A DNA stretch of 8,528 bases from NCBI GenBank assembly GCA_021845155.1, contig JAKBSB010000047.1:1-8528 (forward strand), read 5' to 3'. This DNA is from Thermoplasmata archaeon (lineage in GTDB: Archaea > Thermoplasmatota > Thermoplasmata > Thermoplasmatales > Thermoplasmataceae). The translations under genes were made by a program, and so were the position numbers. The notes under the pieces are model-generated. The model was not told where the DNA came from, did not search any database, and saw only the letters and a program-made list of their open reading frames with translations. How positions within the stretch are numbered: the first letter of the stretch is position 1; each line of letters begins with the position of its first letter. Of this stretch, positions 1-6,798 are shown one piece after another.

Positions 1-522
1 TATGGCCTGTGCGGCAAATACGTCAAGCCCCACGAATGGTTCGTCAAGCAACAGGATGTCAGGGGATGTTGAAAGTGCTCTTGCTATTGAGGCCCTCTGT
101 TTCATCCCTCCGGAAAGTTCCCTGGGGTAAGCCTTTTCGAATCCATCTATTCCAACCATTTTTATGAATTTAAGGGCTGTTTCCTTCCTGACCTTCTTAT
201 CCCTCTCTAAGGGTTCGATTACAGCTTCCACATTCTGAAGAATATCAAGCCATGGGAAAAGAGCAGGGTTCTGGAATACAACCGATATTCTGGAACGATT
301 GTTGCCTATGGGCTCTCCGTTTATGAGAATCGAACCTGATGTGGGTTCAACCAGGCCAAGCACCATCTTCAGAATAGTTGATTTGCCGCAGCCCGATGGA
401 CCTATTATTGATACAAATTCATTCCTATCCACTGAAAAAGAGACGTCGTCTATGGATATGAGCCTTGTTTTGCCCATTGGATATTCCATCCGTACATTTT
501 TCAGTGTTAGGAGATCTGGCAC
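1..522 (-). CDS. ABC transporter ATP-binding protein, NitT/TauT (nitrate/sulfonate/taurine) type, partial at C-terminus
   Basis: This is the cytoplasmic nucleotide-binding subunit that powers an ABC importer. The first 174 residues are visible; the rest lies beyond the left edge. Motifs I translated: Walker A GPSGCGKST at about 41-49, a Q-loop region reading VFQNPALFPWLDILQNVE from about 82, the ABC signature LSGGMKQR at 136-143, and Walker B ILLLDEP at 156-162 followed by a GLD D-loop. The Q-loop wording with FPW is typical of the SsuB/TauB/NrtD family, which imports small anions or organosulfur compounds; the actual substrate cannot be told. The start is GTG at 522: an in-frame TAA lies three codons upstream, and the frame begins with a normal ABC N-terminus (LLTLKNVRMEYP). 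An ATG at 489 is possible but would cut into that strand. A TATA-like element centred 23-24 bp upstream suggests a leaderless message. Permease and binding-protein genes are not in the window. Confidence 0.93.
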   Translation of the reverse strand, partial: MPDLLTLKNVRMEYPMGKTRLISIDDVSFSVDRNEFVSIIGPSGCGKSTILKMVLGLVEPTSGSILINGEPIGNNRSRISVVFQNPALFPWLDILQNVEAVIEPLERDKKVRKETALKFIKMVGIDGFEKAYPRELSGGMKQRASIARALSTSPDILLLDEPFVGLDVFAAQAI

Positions 523-540
523 AACTGGTTAATGGAAAGA

Positions 541-550
541 TATATATGTA
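541..550 (-). promoter_or_regulatory. Putative TATA box (box A) for the ABC ATPase gene
   Basis: On the minus strand this reads TACATATATA. Its centre (545.5) is 23.5 bp from the GTG at 522. In archaea transcription starts roughly 22-27 bp from the centre of the TATA box, so the transcript would begin at or next to the start codon. The element lies in the 47-bp gap after the beta-CASP nuclease gene, so the ABC gene probably has its own promoter although it is co-oriented with that operon. This was judged by eye only. Confidence 0.55.
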
Positions 551-569
551 ATTTTTACAGGTTCTTCCT

Positions 570-1799
570 TCAGTTTACCTCGAACTCTTTTCCGTTGAAT
601 GGAAGAACTACATCGTATTCTGTAAGATCTTTCGCCAGTTTTTCCCTCTCCTCTCCATGGCACAGTATTATTTTCTCAGGATCAACCTCTTTAACGAACT
701 GAAGGAGATCGTCGTGGCCTGCATGAGCAGACATATCAAAGAACTCAAGCTTCATCTCCGGTTTTACAGTTGCACCTGCTATGTTTATGGTCCCGTTTTC
801 CATGAGAGATCTCCCATTTGTTCCCTCTACCTGGTAACCTGTAAGGAATATTGCGCTCTTTGGATCATTCATGAGCTCCTGTATGTAGTATAAAACAGGT
901 CCCCCATCAAGCATTCCTGATGTTGTTATGATGACATCGGCCTCGTCCACTATCCTCTGCCTCATGCCATTTCCACGTACCTGCCTTACCCTTCCCACAG
1001 ATTTCCTGAAATCTTTCATGGATCTCAGGAAACCCGGAGTGTTGAGATAAATCCCGGTTATGCCGTTTCCCATTCCATCCACGAATATGTTTAAGTCCAT
1101 TTCGGAAAGTGTCATCATGAGTTCCTGTGTTCTGCCAACTGCAAATGATGGTAGAATTACCTTTCCATGGTTATCTACAACTTCCTTGATATGACTCCTG
1201 AGCCTTGCCTTAACCTGCTCCCTGTCTTCATGGAACTTCCCTGCATAGGTGCTCTCCATGATCAGGATATCTGTTTTCATGGGTTTAGCACCCGTCAGCA
1301 GTTTTGTGTCCCTCGTGTAGAGATCGCCGGTAACCATCACTGATTTTCCGTTCTCAAATCTCCACATTGTTGAACCGGGTATATGTCCCGCAGAATACGG
1401 TGTAACAGTGAGCTCCCCTACGTTGAAACTCTGGCCATATGTTGAATTTACAAATGAACCATAGAGTGAATCCACGTCATCCCTGTTAAATCTTGCGGGA
1501 TAGCCTTCAAGACCCATGATCTTTATGGAATCGTTCAACAGTGGCTTCATGCTGTTTGCCGTCATGGCAGTTGCATACAGATCAGGTTTGTCCTTTTCGT
1601 AATATACGGGAAGGGCTCCTATGTGATCCAGATGCGAATGTGTCACAAATATGCTGCTTACTTTCTCAGGAGGCAGGGGGTATTCTGGAGGTTTCTCAGG
1701 GATTACACCGTAATCCACAAGAATCTTCTCTGTCTTGAACTCCATCTTTATGCCCAATCTGCCTACTTCTTCTGCACCGCCTAAAAATTTTACTTTCAT
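570..1799 (-). CDS. Metallo-beta-lactamase/beta-CASP ribonuclease, archaeal aCPSF2-like (COG1236-type)
   Basis: A predicted zinc-dependent RNase of the beta-CASP family (CPSF73/RNase J relatives) that would process or degrade RNA in the cytoplasm. With the chosen start it has 409 residues. Visible motifs: N-terminal GGAEEVGR, motif 2 HSHLDHIG at 54-61, motif 3 His139 (SAGHIPGS), motif 4 Asp159 (VTGDLYTRD), beta-CASP motif A Glu182 (LIMESTY), motif B His359 (SAHAGHDD) and motif C His381 (IILCHGEE). The metal and acid/base set therefore looks complete. There is no N-terminal KH domain, which argues against aCPSF1, and the length fits aCPSF2-type proteins; archaeal RNase J is the main alternative. 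I chose ATG 1799 over ATG 1820 because GTGAGG sits five bases upstream and the earlier start would overlap mtnP. It is the second gene of an operon with mtnP. Confidence 0.93.
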   Translation of the reverse strand: MKVKFLGGAEEVGRLGIKMEFKTEKILVDYGVIPEKPPEYPLPPEKVSSIFVTHSHLDHIGALPVYYEKDKPDLYATAMTANSMKPLLNDSIKIMGLEGYPARFNRDDVDSLYGSFVNSTYGQSFNVGELTVTPYSAGHIPGSTMWRFENGKSVMVTGDLYTRDTKLLTGAKPMKTDILIMESTYAGKFHEDREQVKARLRSHIKEVVDNHGKVILPSFAVGRTQELMMTLSEMDLNIFVDGMGNGITGIYLNTPGFLRSMKDFRKSVGRVRQVRGNGMRQRIVDEADVIITTSGMLDGGPVLYYIQELMNDPKSAIFLTGYQVEGTNGRSLMENGTINIAGATVKPEMKLEFFDMSAHAGHDDLLQFVKEVDPEKIILCHGEEREKLAKDLTEYDVVLPFNGKEFEVN

Positions 1800-1804
1800 T
1801 TTTT

Positions 1805-1810
1805 CCTCAC
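1805..1810 (-). promoter_or_regulatory. Shine-Dalgarno site deciding the beta-CASP nuclease start
   Basis: GTGAGG on the minus strand, separated by five A residues from ATG 1799. The TGA stop of mtnP (1809-1807) is part of this element, so the ribosome finishing mtnP ends on the binding site of the next gene. This supports start 1799 and translational coupling. Confidence 0.6.
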
Positions 1811-2580
1811 GCTTTTGCATTTTCTAATCGTCTAGAACATTCACAGTTTCTCTCGCCGTTTATTTTCGGGAGGGATTCTGTTAATAGTTTGGTGACCTTG
1901 ACTTCGTTATGCTTCATTGTCTCCATTACCTCGAACGCGTCAACAGGCTTATCAGCCCATACGTCGTAATCTGTAACGGATGCTATAACGGAATAACACA
2001 TTGCCATCTCGTCCGCAAGATTAATCTCCGGAACAAGTGTCATGCCTATAATGTCTGAATACTGCCTGAACATATTTGATTCTGATCTCGTGGAGAACCT
2101 TGGTCCTTCCACCACCGCATAGGTACCTGAACCATGACAGTTTATGCCGTCTTTCTTTGCCTGTTCTTTAAACACACTGGCCATATGAGGACAGAATGGA
2201 TCAGCCATGGAGATATGGTAAACCTCCGGACCGTCATAAAAGGTAAGTTCTCTTCGTCTTGTGTAATCTATGAACTGATCCGGGATAACAATGTCCCCGG
2301 GTTTCATCTCTTCCTTAAGTGAACCTACTGCGTTTATGGCAATGATCCTTTTAACGCCTATACTGTTCAGGGCCCATATATTTGCCCTGTAATTAACCAT
2401 GTGAGGCGGTATGGTGTGGTTCTTTCCATGCCTCGGTATAAAGGCCACTTCAACACCGTTGATCTTCCCTATCTCGATCTTGCCTGATGGTTTTCCAAAA
2501 GGTGTTTCAATTTCCATTGATTTTTGATTGGACAGCAGGTTATACAAACCACTACCGCCTATTATCCCTATAAAAGTCAT
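1807..2580 (-). CDS. mtnP: S-methyl-5'-thioadenosine phosphorylase (MTAP)
   Basis: This enzyme cleaves 5'-methylthioadenosine with phosphate to adenine and 5-methylthioribose-1-phosphate, recycling the by-product of polyamine synthesis and other SAM-dependent reactions. The 257 residues match the PNP/MTAP family 2 length. Motifs seen: GIIGGSGLY at 5-13, [49 protein letters not shown] and TDYDVW with Asp204 and Asp206. In the human enzyme the equivalent aspartates contact the adenine base, which favours MTAP over guanosine/inosine PNP; archaeal members can nevertheless also use adenosine. The C-terminus carries Cys-Glu-Cys at 246-248, resembling the CxC disulfide motif known from thermostable archaeal MTAPII. 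ATG 2580 gives the standard N-terminus. It is the first gene of an operon, its stop overlapping the ribosome binding site of the beta-CASP nuclease gene. Confidence 0.94.
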   Translation of the reverse strand: MTFIGIIGGSGLYNLLSNQKSMEIETPFGKPSGKIEIGKINGVEVAFIPRHGKNHTIPPHMVNYRANIWALNSIGVKRIIAINAVGSLKEEMKPGDIVIPDQFIDYTRRRELTFYDGPEVYHISMADPFCPHMASVFKEQAKKDGINCHGSGTYAVVEGPRFSTRSESNMFRQYSDIIGMTLVPEINLADEMAMCYSVIASVTDYDVWADKPVDAFEVMETMKHNEVKVTKLLTESLPKINGERNCECSRRLENAKA

Positions 2581-2614
2581 CCTACCACTATATTCTAGTC
2601 AAATCCAATGGTAA

Positions 2615-2622
2615 ATTTTAAA
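2615..2622 (-). promoter_or_regulatory. Putative TATA box for the mtnP-nuclease operon
   Basis: Minus-strand TTTAAAAT centred about 38 bp before ATG 2580, which would give a short leader of roughly 12 bases. No TATA-like sequence occurs at the 23-bp leaderless distance here, unlike at several other genes in this window. A TATATAC run slightly further upstream (near 2626-2632) is an alternative. Confidence 0.4.
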
Positions 2623-2668
2623 GGAGTATATAATGTATACGTAATTCTGGAATACGGTATTAAGACAT

Positions 2669-3412
2669 TCAAGATCCTGATGTTTTCCTTACAACCTTCT
2701 GTAATCCGGAACCGTACTGTGCTGCAGTTTTTCTCAAATTTACAACTTCATCCGGAAGTCCAAGTCTCTTTGCTATGGATCTTAATATTATCTTCCTGCC
2801 ATCTTTATTTATATGAGAATCTCTTGGAATGTTCAGGGCAATATCAATAACATCCTGATTCATGTATGGAACCACAATCTTCTTCCCATATGAATCTGAA
2901 AGTCTATTCTCCCTTGGTGCCGTGATGTTCTTCAGTTTTTCAATATCTGGCATGTTTGATAGACCCGGATCCCTTTCATATTTCTGGTATCCGTAAAAAA
3001 ACTCATCTGCACCCTGCCCTGTCACGATATATTTTTGATCCGCGCTCTTCAGTACCGAAAGAAGAACTGCCTCATAACCAATATCCCTGGTCTCAATTTC
3101 CGGATCCACTTTCCTTATCTCCATGAACAGATCACTGGTGTTCATGTGATCCAGAACAATTTCATTCACCTTGAAGCCCATAAGATCTGACATCCTCCTG
3201 GAACTGGCAATATCTTTAGAATCGGAAAACCCCACGGTGTAAGCAGGAAACCTGAAATCTGAAAGAGCCATCAGTATTGTTGAATCCAGTCCTCCGGAAT
3301 ATGCAAGTGCACTGTCATCTGATGGTAGTGTGCTCAGATCATTCCTCAACGATTCTATGATTGAATCAAGTTTGCTCTCATGAACGGATCCACACAAAGA
3401 TTTCTGATTCAT
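2669..3412 (-). CDS. Standalone asparagine-synthase-like PP-loop ATP pyrophosphatase (no glutaminase domain)
   Basis: The 247-residue protein matches only the synthetase half of AsnB. Visible: PP-loop SGGLDS at 39-44, TGQGADEFFYGY from 131 (AsnB has a GEGSDELFGGY-like block here), VVPYMNQDVIDIALNIP near 190, and RKTAAQYGSG at 227-236, resembling the conserved AsnB tail. These are ATP- and acyl-adenylate-handling elements, so an adenylating amide-bond former is the best family-level guess. The N-terminal Cys2 glutaminase domain of true glutamine-dependent asparagine synthetase is absent, so it would need free ammonia, another amine or a partner amidase. The real substrate is unknown. Start: ATG 3412 is preferred because the shared TATA box (3444-3453) would start transcription near 3424, leaving ATG 3439 outside the message, and a GGTG lies upstream. 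ATG 3439 would add nine residues. The neighbouring genes do not point to a pathway. Confidence 0.82.
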   Translation of the reverse strand: MNQKSLCGSVHESKLDSIIESLRNDLSTLPSDDSALAYSGGLDSTILMALSDFRFPAYTVGFSDSKDIASSRRMSDLMGFKVNEIVLDHMNTSDLFMEIRKVDPEIETRDIGYEAVLLSVLKSADQKYIVTGQGADEFFYGYQKYERDPGLSNMPDIEKLKNITAPRENRLSDSYGKKIVVPYMNQDVIDIALNIPRDSHINKDGRKIILRSIAKRLGLPDEVVNLRKTAAQYGSGLQKVVRKTSGS

Positions 3413-3443
3413 ATTTCCCGCACCTTTTCCACAATGCAAAGCG

Positions 3444-3453
3444 ATTATATAAT
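3444..3453. promoter_or_regulatory. Palindromic TATA box between divergent genes
   Basis: ATTATATAAT is its own reverse complement. Its centre is 23.5 bp before GTG 3472 on the plus strand, the same spacing seen for the ABC gene, and 36.5 bp before ATG 3412 on the minus strand. A single TBP site could therefore serve a leaderless transcript to the right and a short-leader transcript to the left. Direction would be set by flanking BRE sequence, which I cannot rank by eye. Confidence 0.55.
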
Positions 3454-3471
3454 AAAGGGTATTTACTTTCC

Positions 3472-5268
3472 GTGGATTACGTTCCGGATACTTCCGTTAT
3501 AGTAGATGGCAGGTTCAGCAGCTTTATAAAAAAGAAAGATGGTGCAAAGGTAATTCTGGCCGAGGCCATGCTTGCCGAGGTGGAGCATCAGGCAAACCAG
3601 GGTAGATCCATAGGTTTTGCCGCATTGCAGGAACTGAAGAACCTTAGAAAAATGGCAGATTCAAACAGCATATATCTTGAAGTCTATGGACGGAGACCCT
3701 CTGACTGGCAGATAGAAAGGGCAAAAATGGGGGAGATAGATGAGATAATAAGATCCACAGCTGCAGAGACGGGAGCAACGCTTGTCACCGGAGATAACAT
3801 CCAGAGAGATCTTGCGCTCATAAAAGGCATAACAGTGGAATTCCTGGAGCACCCGAAAAAGGTCATGAGGAGCATTGAAGAGTTTTTTGACGAAACCACC
3901 ACTTCTGTTCACCTCAAGGCCGGTCAGAAACCTTTCATGAAAAAGGGAGTTCCGGGTGATGTCAGAATTGAGAGGCATGCCGAGGCTCTTTCTTACTTAA
4001 TGGTTGAGAACATTGCAAATGATATTGTAAAGAGGGGAAAGCTGGATGAAAAATCATTCATTGAGATGGATTCCTACGGTGCAACTGTCATACAGTTGAG
4101 AGATATCAGAATTGTCATAACCAGACCACCATTTTCAGATGATATAGAGATCACAGCAGTCAGGCCAATTGTCAAGCTCAAGATCGAGGATTATAAGTTG
4201 AGCGCTGAACTCATAAGCAGGCTTGAAACCCAGGCAAACGGAATAATCATTGCTGGTGCGCCTGGTGCCGGAAAGAGTACCTTTGTTCAGGCTCTTGCTG
4301 AACACCTGAGCGATCAGATGAAGATTGTCAAGACCATGGAGAAACCAAGGGATCTTCAGGTTAAGAAGGATATAACACAGTATACTGAGCTGGAAGGATC
4401 AATGGAGAAAACTGGAGATATACTGCTTCTTGTGAGGGAAGACTACACCGTTTTCGATGAGATGAGAGTCACAGCCGATTTCAGGATTTATTCTGACCTG
4501 AGGCTTGCAGGTGTGGGGATGATTGGTGTCGTACATGCCACCAGGCCCATAGATGCACTTCAGAGATTCATAGGGAGAGTTGAACTGGGACTTATTCCGC
4601 AGATAATTGACACAATAGTTTTCATAGAGAAGGGATTCATTTCAAAGGTTCTCGTAACTGAATATGTGGTGAAGGTCCCAAGTGGAATGACGCAGGAGGA
4701 TCTGTCAAGGCCTGTAATAGTTGTTAAGGATTTCTTCACCGCGGTTCCTGTTTATGAGATATACACTTTCGGTGACCAGATCGTGGTTGTTCCTGTATCC
4801 AAAAAACGCGAAAAGAAACCCATTGAGGCAATGGCTCTTGAACGTATTACCGAAAAGATCAGGGAGTTCCTTGGCACTTCAAACGTCAATGTCATCTTAA
4901 AGGATGACAATAGAGCTCTGGTTAAAGTCGATGAGAAGTATGTTCCAAGACTCATAGGAAAGAAAGGAGTCAATATCTCTGAGCTGGAGAAGAAACTGGG
5001 GATCAAACTTGATGTTGAACCCACTGCTTTTTCGGAAGAGGATGACGGCAGAATAGAAATTATTCCTGAGATCAAGAATAAAATTATATATTTTGATGTG
5101 CAGCACAGGAACGAAAATGTACGGATATACGCCGATAACATACTGATCCTTCAGGCAAGAAGCTCGTCAAAGGGGATAATAAGAATAAAGATGTCCAGCG
5201 ATCTCGGTATTGCCATTACAAAATACATCAAGGAAGGGAAAAAGTTGACCTATTCACTTCTTGACTGA
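3472..5268 (+). CDS. PINA-like protein: PIN domain, PilT/VirB11-type hexameric ATPase, KH domain (COG1855 family)
   Basis: Domain order in the 598 residues: PIN nuclease fold at about 1-125 with acidic residues Asp6, Glu36, Asp90 and Asp108; RecA-like secretion-type ATPase at about 190-430 with Walker A GAPGAGKST at 262-270, Walker B-like VFDEMR at 327-332 and the VVHATRP segment around His355; KH nucleic-acid-binding domain around IGKKG at 495-499; then a C-terminal tail. This architecture is widespread in archaea. The Sulfolobus member PINA has been described as a hexameric ATPase that migrates Holliday junctions and interacts with Hjc and Hjm; whether this orthologue acts on DNA or RNA is inference. 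GTG 3472 is chosen because the PIN core VDYVPDTS begins there and a TATA box sits 23.5 bp upstream. The in-frame ATG at 3361 would run back through the divergent gene. The 3' end overlaps pepA. Confidence 0.92.
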   Translation: MDYVPDTSVIVDGRFSSFIKKKDGAKVILAEAMLAEVEHQANQGRSIGFAALQELKNLRKMADSNSIYLEVYGRRPSDWQIERAKMGEIDEIIRSTAAETGATLVTGDNIQRDLALIKGITVEFLEHPKKVMRSIEEFFDETTTSVHLKAGQKPFMKKGVPGDVRIERHAEALSYLMVENIANDIVKRGKLDEKSFIEMDSYGATVIQLRDIRIVITRPPFSDDIEITAVRPIVKLKIEDYKLSAELISRLETQANGIIIAGAPGAGKSTFVQALAEHLSDQMKIVKTMEKPRDLQVKKDITQYTELEGSMEKTGDILLLVREDYTVFDEMRVTADFRIYSDLRLAGVGMIGVVHATRPIDALQRFIGRVELGLIPQIIDTIVFIEKGFISKVLVTEYVVKVPSGMTQEDLSRPVIVVKDFFTAVPVYEIYTFGDQIVVVPVSKKREKKPIEAMALERITEKIREFLGTSNVNVILKDDNRALVKVDEKYVPRLIGKKGVNISELEKKLGIKLDVEPTAFSEEDDGRIEIIPEIKNKIIYFDVQHRNENVRIYADNILILQARSSSKGIIRIKMSSDLGIAITKYIKEGKKLTYSLLD

Positions 5269-6720
5269 ATGGTCCTTTTTTTCGCATGACTTCAGGTACT
5301 CAAAAAGCAGCCTGGTGCCAAAACCCGTTGCACCTTTGGATATGTAGCTTTTCCTCATGGTTTTTGCCTGTGTCCATGCTGTTCCGGCAATGTCAAGGTG
5401 TACCCACGGTTTGTTTTCAATGAAATTGCTCAGAAATGCTCCTGCAGTTTCTGCTCCACCTGGTCTTCCACCGGTGTTTTTTATATCTGCAACGTCGCTC
5501 TTTATCTGCTCCTTGAAATCGTCATCAAGCGGGAGCGGCCAGACCTTTTCCCACGTCTTCTTCGATGCATCAAGTATTTTCTGTTGCAGTTCAATACTGT
5601 TTGTCATTGATCCTGCGATGTTGTTTCCAAGAGCCACAATACATGCCCCCGTTAAGGTTGCAAGATCGATCACCGCAGATGGATCATAGTTCTTCACCCC
5701 GTACGAAAGTGCATCCGCCAGTACCAGTCTGCCTTCCGCGTCAGTGGAGATAACTTCCGAAGTTACGCCGTTATAGTGCGTGAGAATATCTCCTGGCTTG
5801 TATGCATTTCCCCCGGGCAGGTTCTCTGTCAGCGGGGTTATGCCCACAACGTGCACCTTCAATCCTGCTTCAGATATTGCGTACATCGAACCGAGAACTG
5901 CTGACGCACCACATTTGTCGAATTTCATTTCTTCCAGCCCTTCTGATGATTTAATGGATATTCCTCCACTGTCAAATGTGATGCCTTTGCCAACAATGAG
6001 AATAGGGGGCTGATCTGACCCTTTGTATTCCATTATGATCATTCTTGCCGGCTCTCTGGCAGATCTTGATACTGCCTCAATACCACCCATACCCAGTTTA
6101 ATAAAATCTTCCCTGCCCAAAACCTTCACGTCTATTCCACGGAACCCCTTGGCAACTGTTTCGAAATGAGTTGGCGTACCGATTGATGAGGGAAGATTCC
6201 CAAGATCCTTGGTCAGATTGGTTGCATCACCAACAATCCGGGCTAGTTTTATATTTTCCGAAATGTCAGTTGCACTGTATATTCCAACTTTCTCTATGCC
6301 ATTGATTTTCTCTGATTTGAATCTATTGAAATCATAATCTGTCATCACCGCCAGATATGATAGTTCGTAAGCCTCATGTTCAGGATCAGCTTTTTCTGGT
6401 GGAATTACCAGTATGGAGGACATACGCATCTTCTTTATTTTAGAAATTGCCTGGGAAAACCTTATTCTCATCATTTCGTCATTGAATGTTTCCCTGTCCC
6501 CGAGGCCAATGATGAAAAGGTGAGGTGAGTCTTTTTCTCCGTGAACAAATGCCATCTGTTTATTTTCTGAGTTGAATTTCAGAGTCTCTGCATATTTGTT
6601 AAAACTGTAACTCTTGAGTATACGTGATTTAATTTTGGAAGACTCTTTCTCGAACACACCCATGAGTATAATATCGTACTTTTTTTCCTTAAAGTCATCA
6701 GATTCCCAACTTATTTTCAT
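5254..6720 (-). CDS. pepA: Leucyl aminopeptidase, M17 family cytosol aminopeptidase
   Basis: A two-metal exopeptidase that releases N-terminal residues from peptides in the cytosol, probably finishing peptides left by the proteasome. The 488 residues are full length. The N-terminal macro-like domain (about 1-160) is poorly conserved; the catalytic domain carries all the expected residues: GKGITFDSGG with Lys245 and Asp250, Lys257 (SIKSSEG), Asp268 (MKFDKCGA), and TDAEGRLVLADAL with Asp327, Glu329 and Arg331. These correspond to the metal ligands and catalytic Lys/Arg of E. coli PepA. There is no signal peptide. The start ATG 6720 has a TATA-like CTTAAAAT 23 bp upstream (leaderless reading), but also GGTGG six bases upstream and a second TATA-like run near 6756, so the leader type is unsettled. 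The last 15 bases overlap the end of the convergent PINA-like gene. Confidence 0.95.
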   Translation of the reverse strand: MKISWESDDFKEKKYDIILMGVFEKESSKIKSRILKSYSFNKYAETLKFNSENKQMAFVHGEKDSPHLFIIGLGDRETFNDEMMRIRFSQAISKIKKMRMSSILVIPPEKADPEHEAYELSYLAVMTDYDFNRFKSEKINGIEKVGIYSATDISENIKLARIVGDATNLTKDLGNLPSSIGTPTHFETVAKGFRGIDVKVLGREDFIKLGMGGIEAVSRSAREPARMIIMEYKGSDQPPILIVGKGITFDSGGISIKSSEGLEEMKFDKCGASAVLGSMYAISEAGLKVHVVGITPLTENLPGGNAYKPGDILTHYNGVTSEVISTDAEGRLVLADALSYGVKNYDPSAVIDLATLTGACIVALGNNIAGSMTNSIELQQKILDASKKTWEKVWPLPLDDDFKEQIKSDVADIKNTGGRPGGAETAGAFLSNFIENKPWVHLDIAGTAWTQAKTMRKSYISKGATGFGTRLLFEYLKSCEKKDHSVKK

Positions 6721-6738
6721 ACCAATCCACCACCGGAC

Positions 6739-6747
6739 ATTTTAAGC
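6739..6747 (-). promoter_or_regulatory. Putative TATA box for pepA
   Basis: Minus-strand GCTTAAAAT centred 23 bp from ATG 6720, matching the spacing at the ABC and PINA-like genes. A competing element, CATATTAAAA near 6752-6761, would instead produce a leader of about ten bases that includes GGTGG. Confidence 0.4.
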
Positions 6748-6773
6748 TTTGTTTTAATATGTGATCAAAATAC

Positions 6774-6783
6774 GCAATAAATA
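6774..6783 (+). promoter_or_regulatory. Putative TATA box for the TtuA/Ncs6-family gene
   Basis: GCAATAAATA centred about 21 bp before ATG 6799, in the 78-bp divergent intergenic region shared with pepA. No purine-rich ribosome binding site precedes the ATG apart from a weak GGGTAA, so a leaderless or near-leaderless message is likely. Confidence 0.35.
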
Positions 6784-6798
6784 CAGGGTAATAAATAC

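Noticed and set aside
299..532. Open frame on the plus strand opposite the ABC ATPase
   Set aside because: It is antisense to an unmistakable ABC domain with Walker A and Q-loop, and has no motifs of its own.
1800..1820. ATG 1820 as start of the beta-CASP nuclease
   Set aside because: It adds seven residues ahead of the conserved MKVKFLGGAEEVGR start, overlaps mtnP, and lacks the SD found for ATG 1799.
3361..3471. Longer N-terminus for the PINA-like ATPase from ATG 3361
   Set aside because: It would overlap the divergent gene, adds 37 residues with no PIN-domain character, and lies upstream of the well-placed TATA box at 3444-3453.
4752..5141. 129-codon minus-strand frame opposite the KH region of the PINA-like gene
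   Set aside because: It is a serine- and phenylalanine-rich antisense shadow of a well-conserved coding region, with no promoter or family resemblance.
5357..5689. 110-codon plus-strand frame opposite pepA
   Set aside because: It lies antisense to the conserved catalytic domain of pepA; composition looks like a shadow frame.
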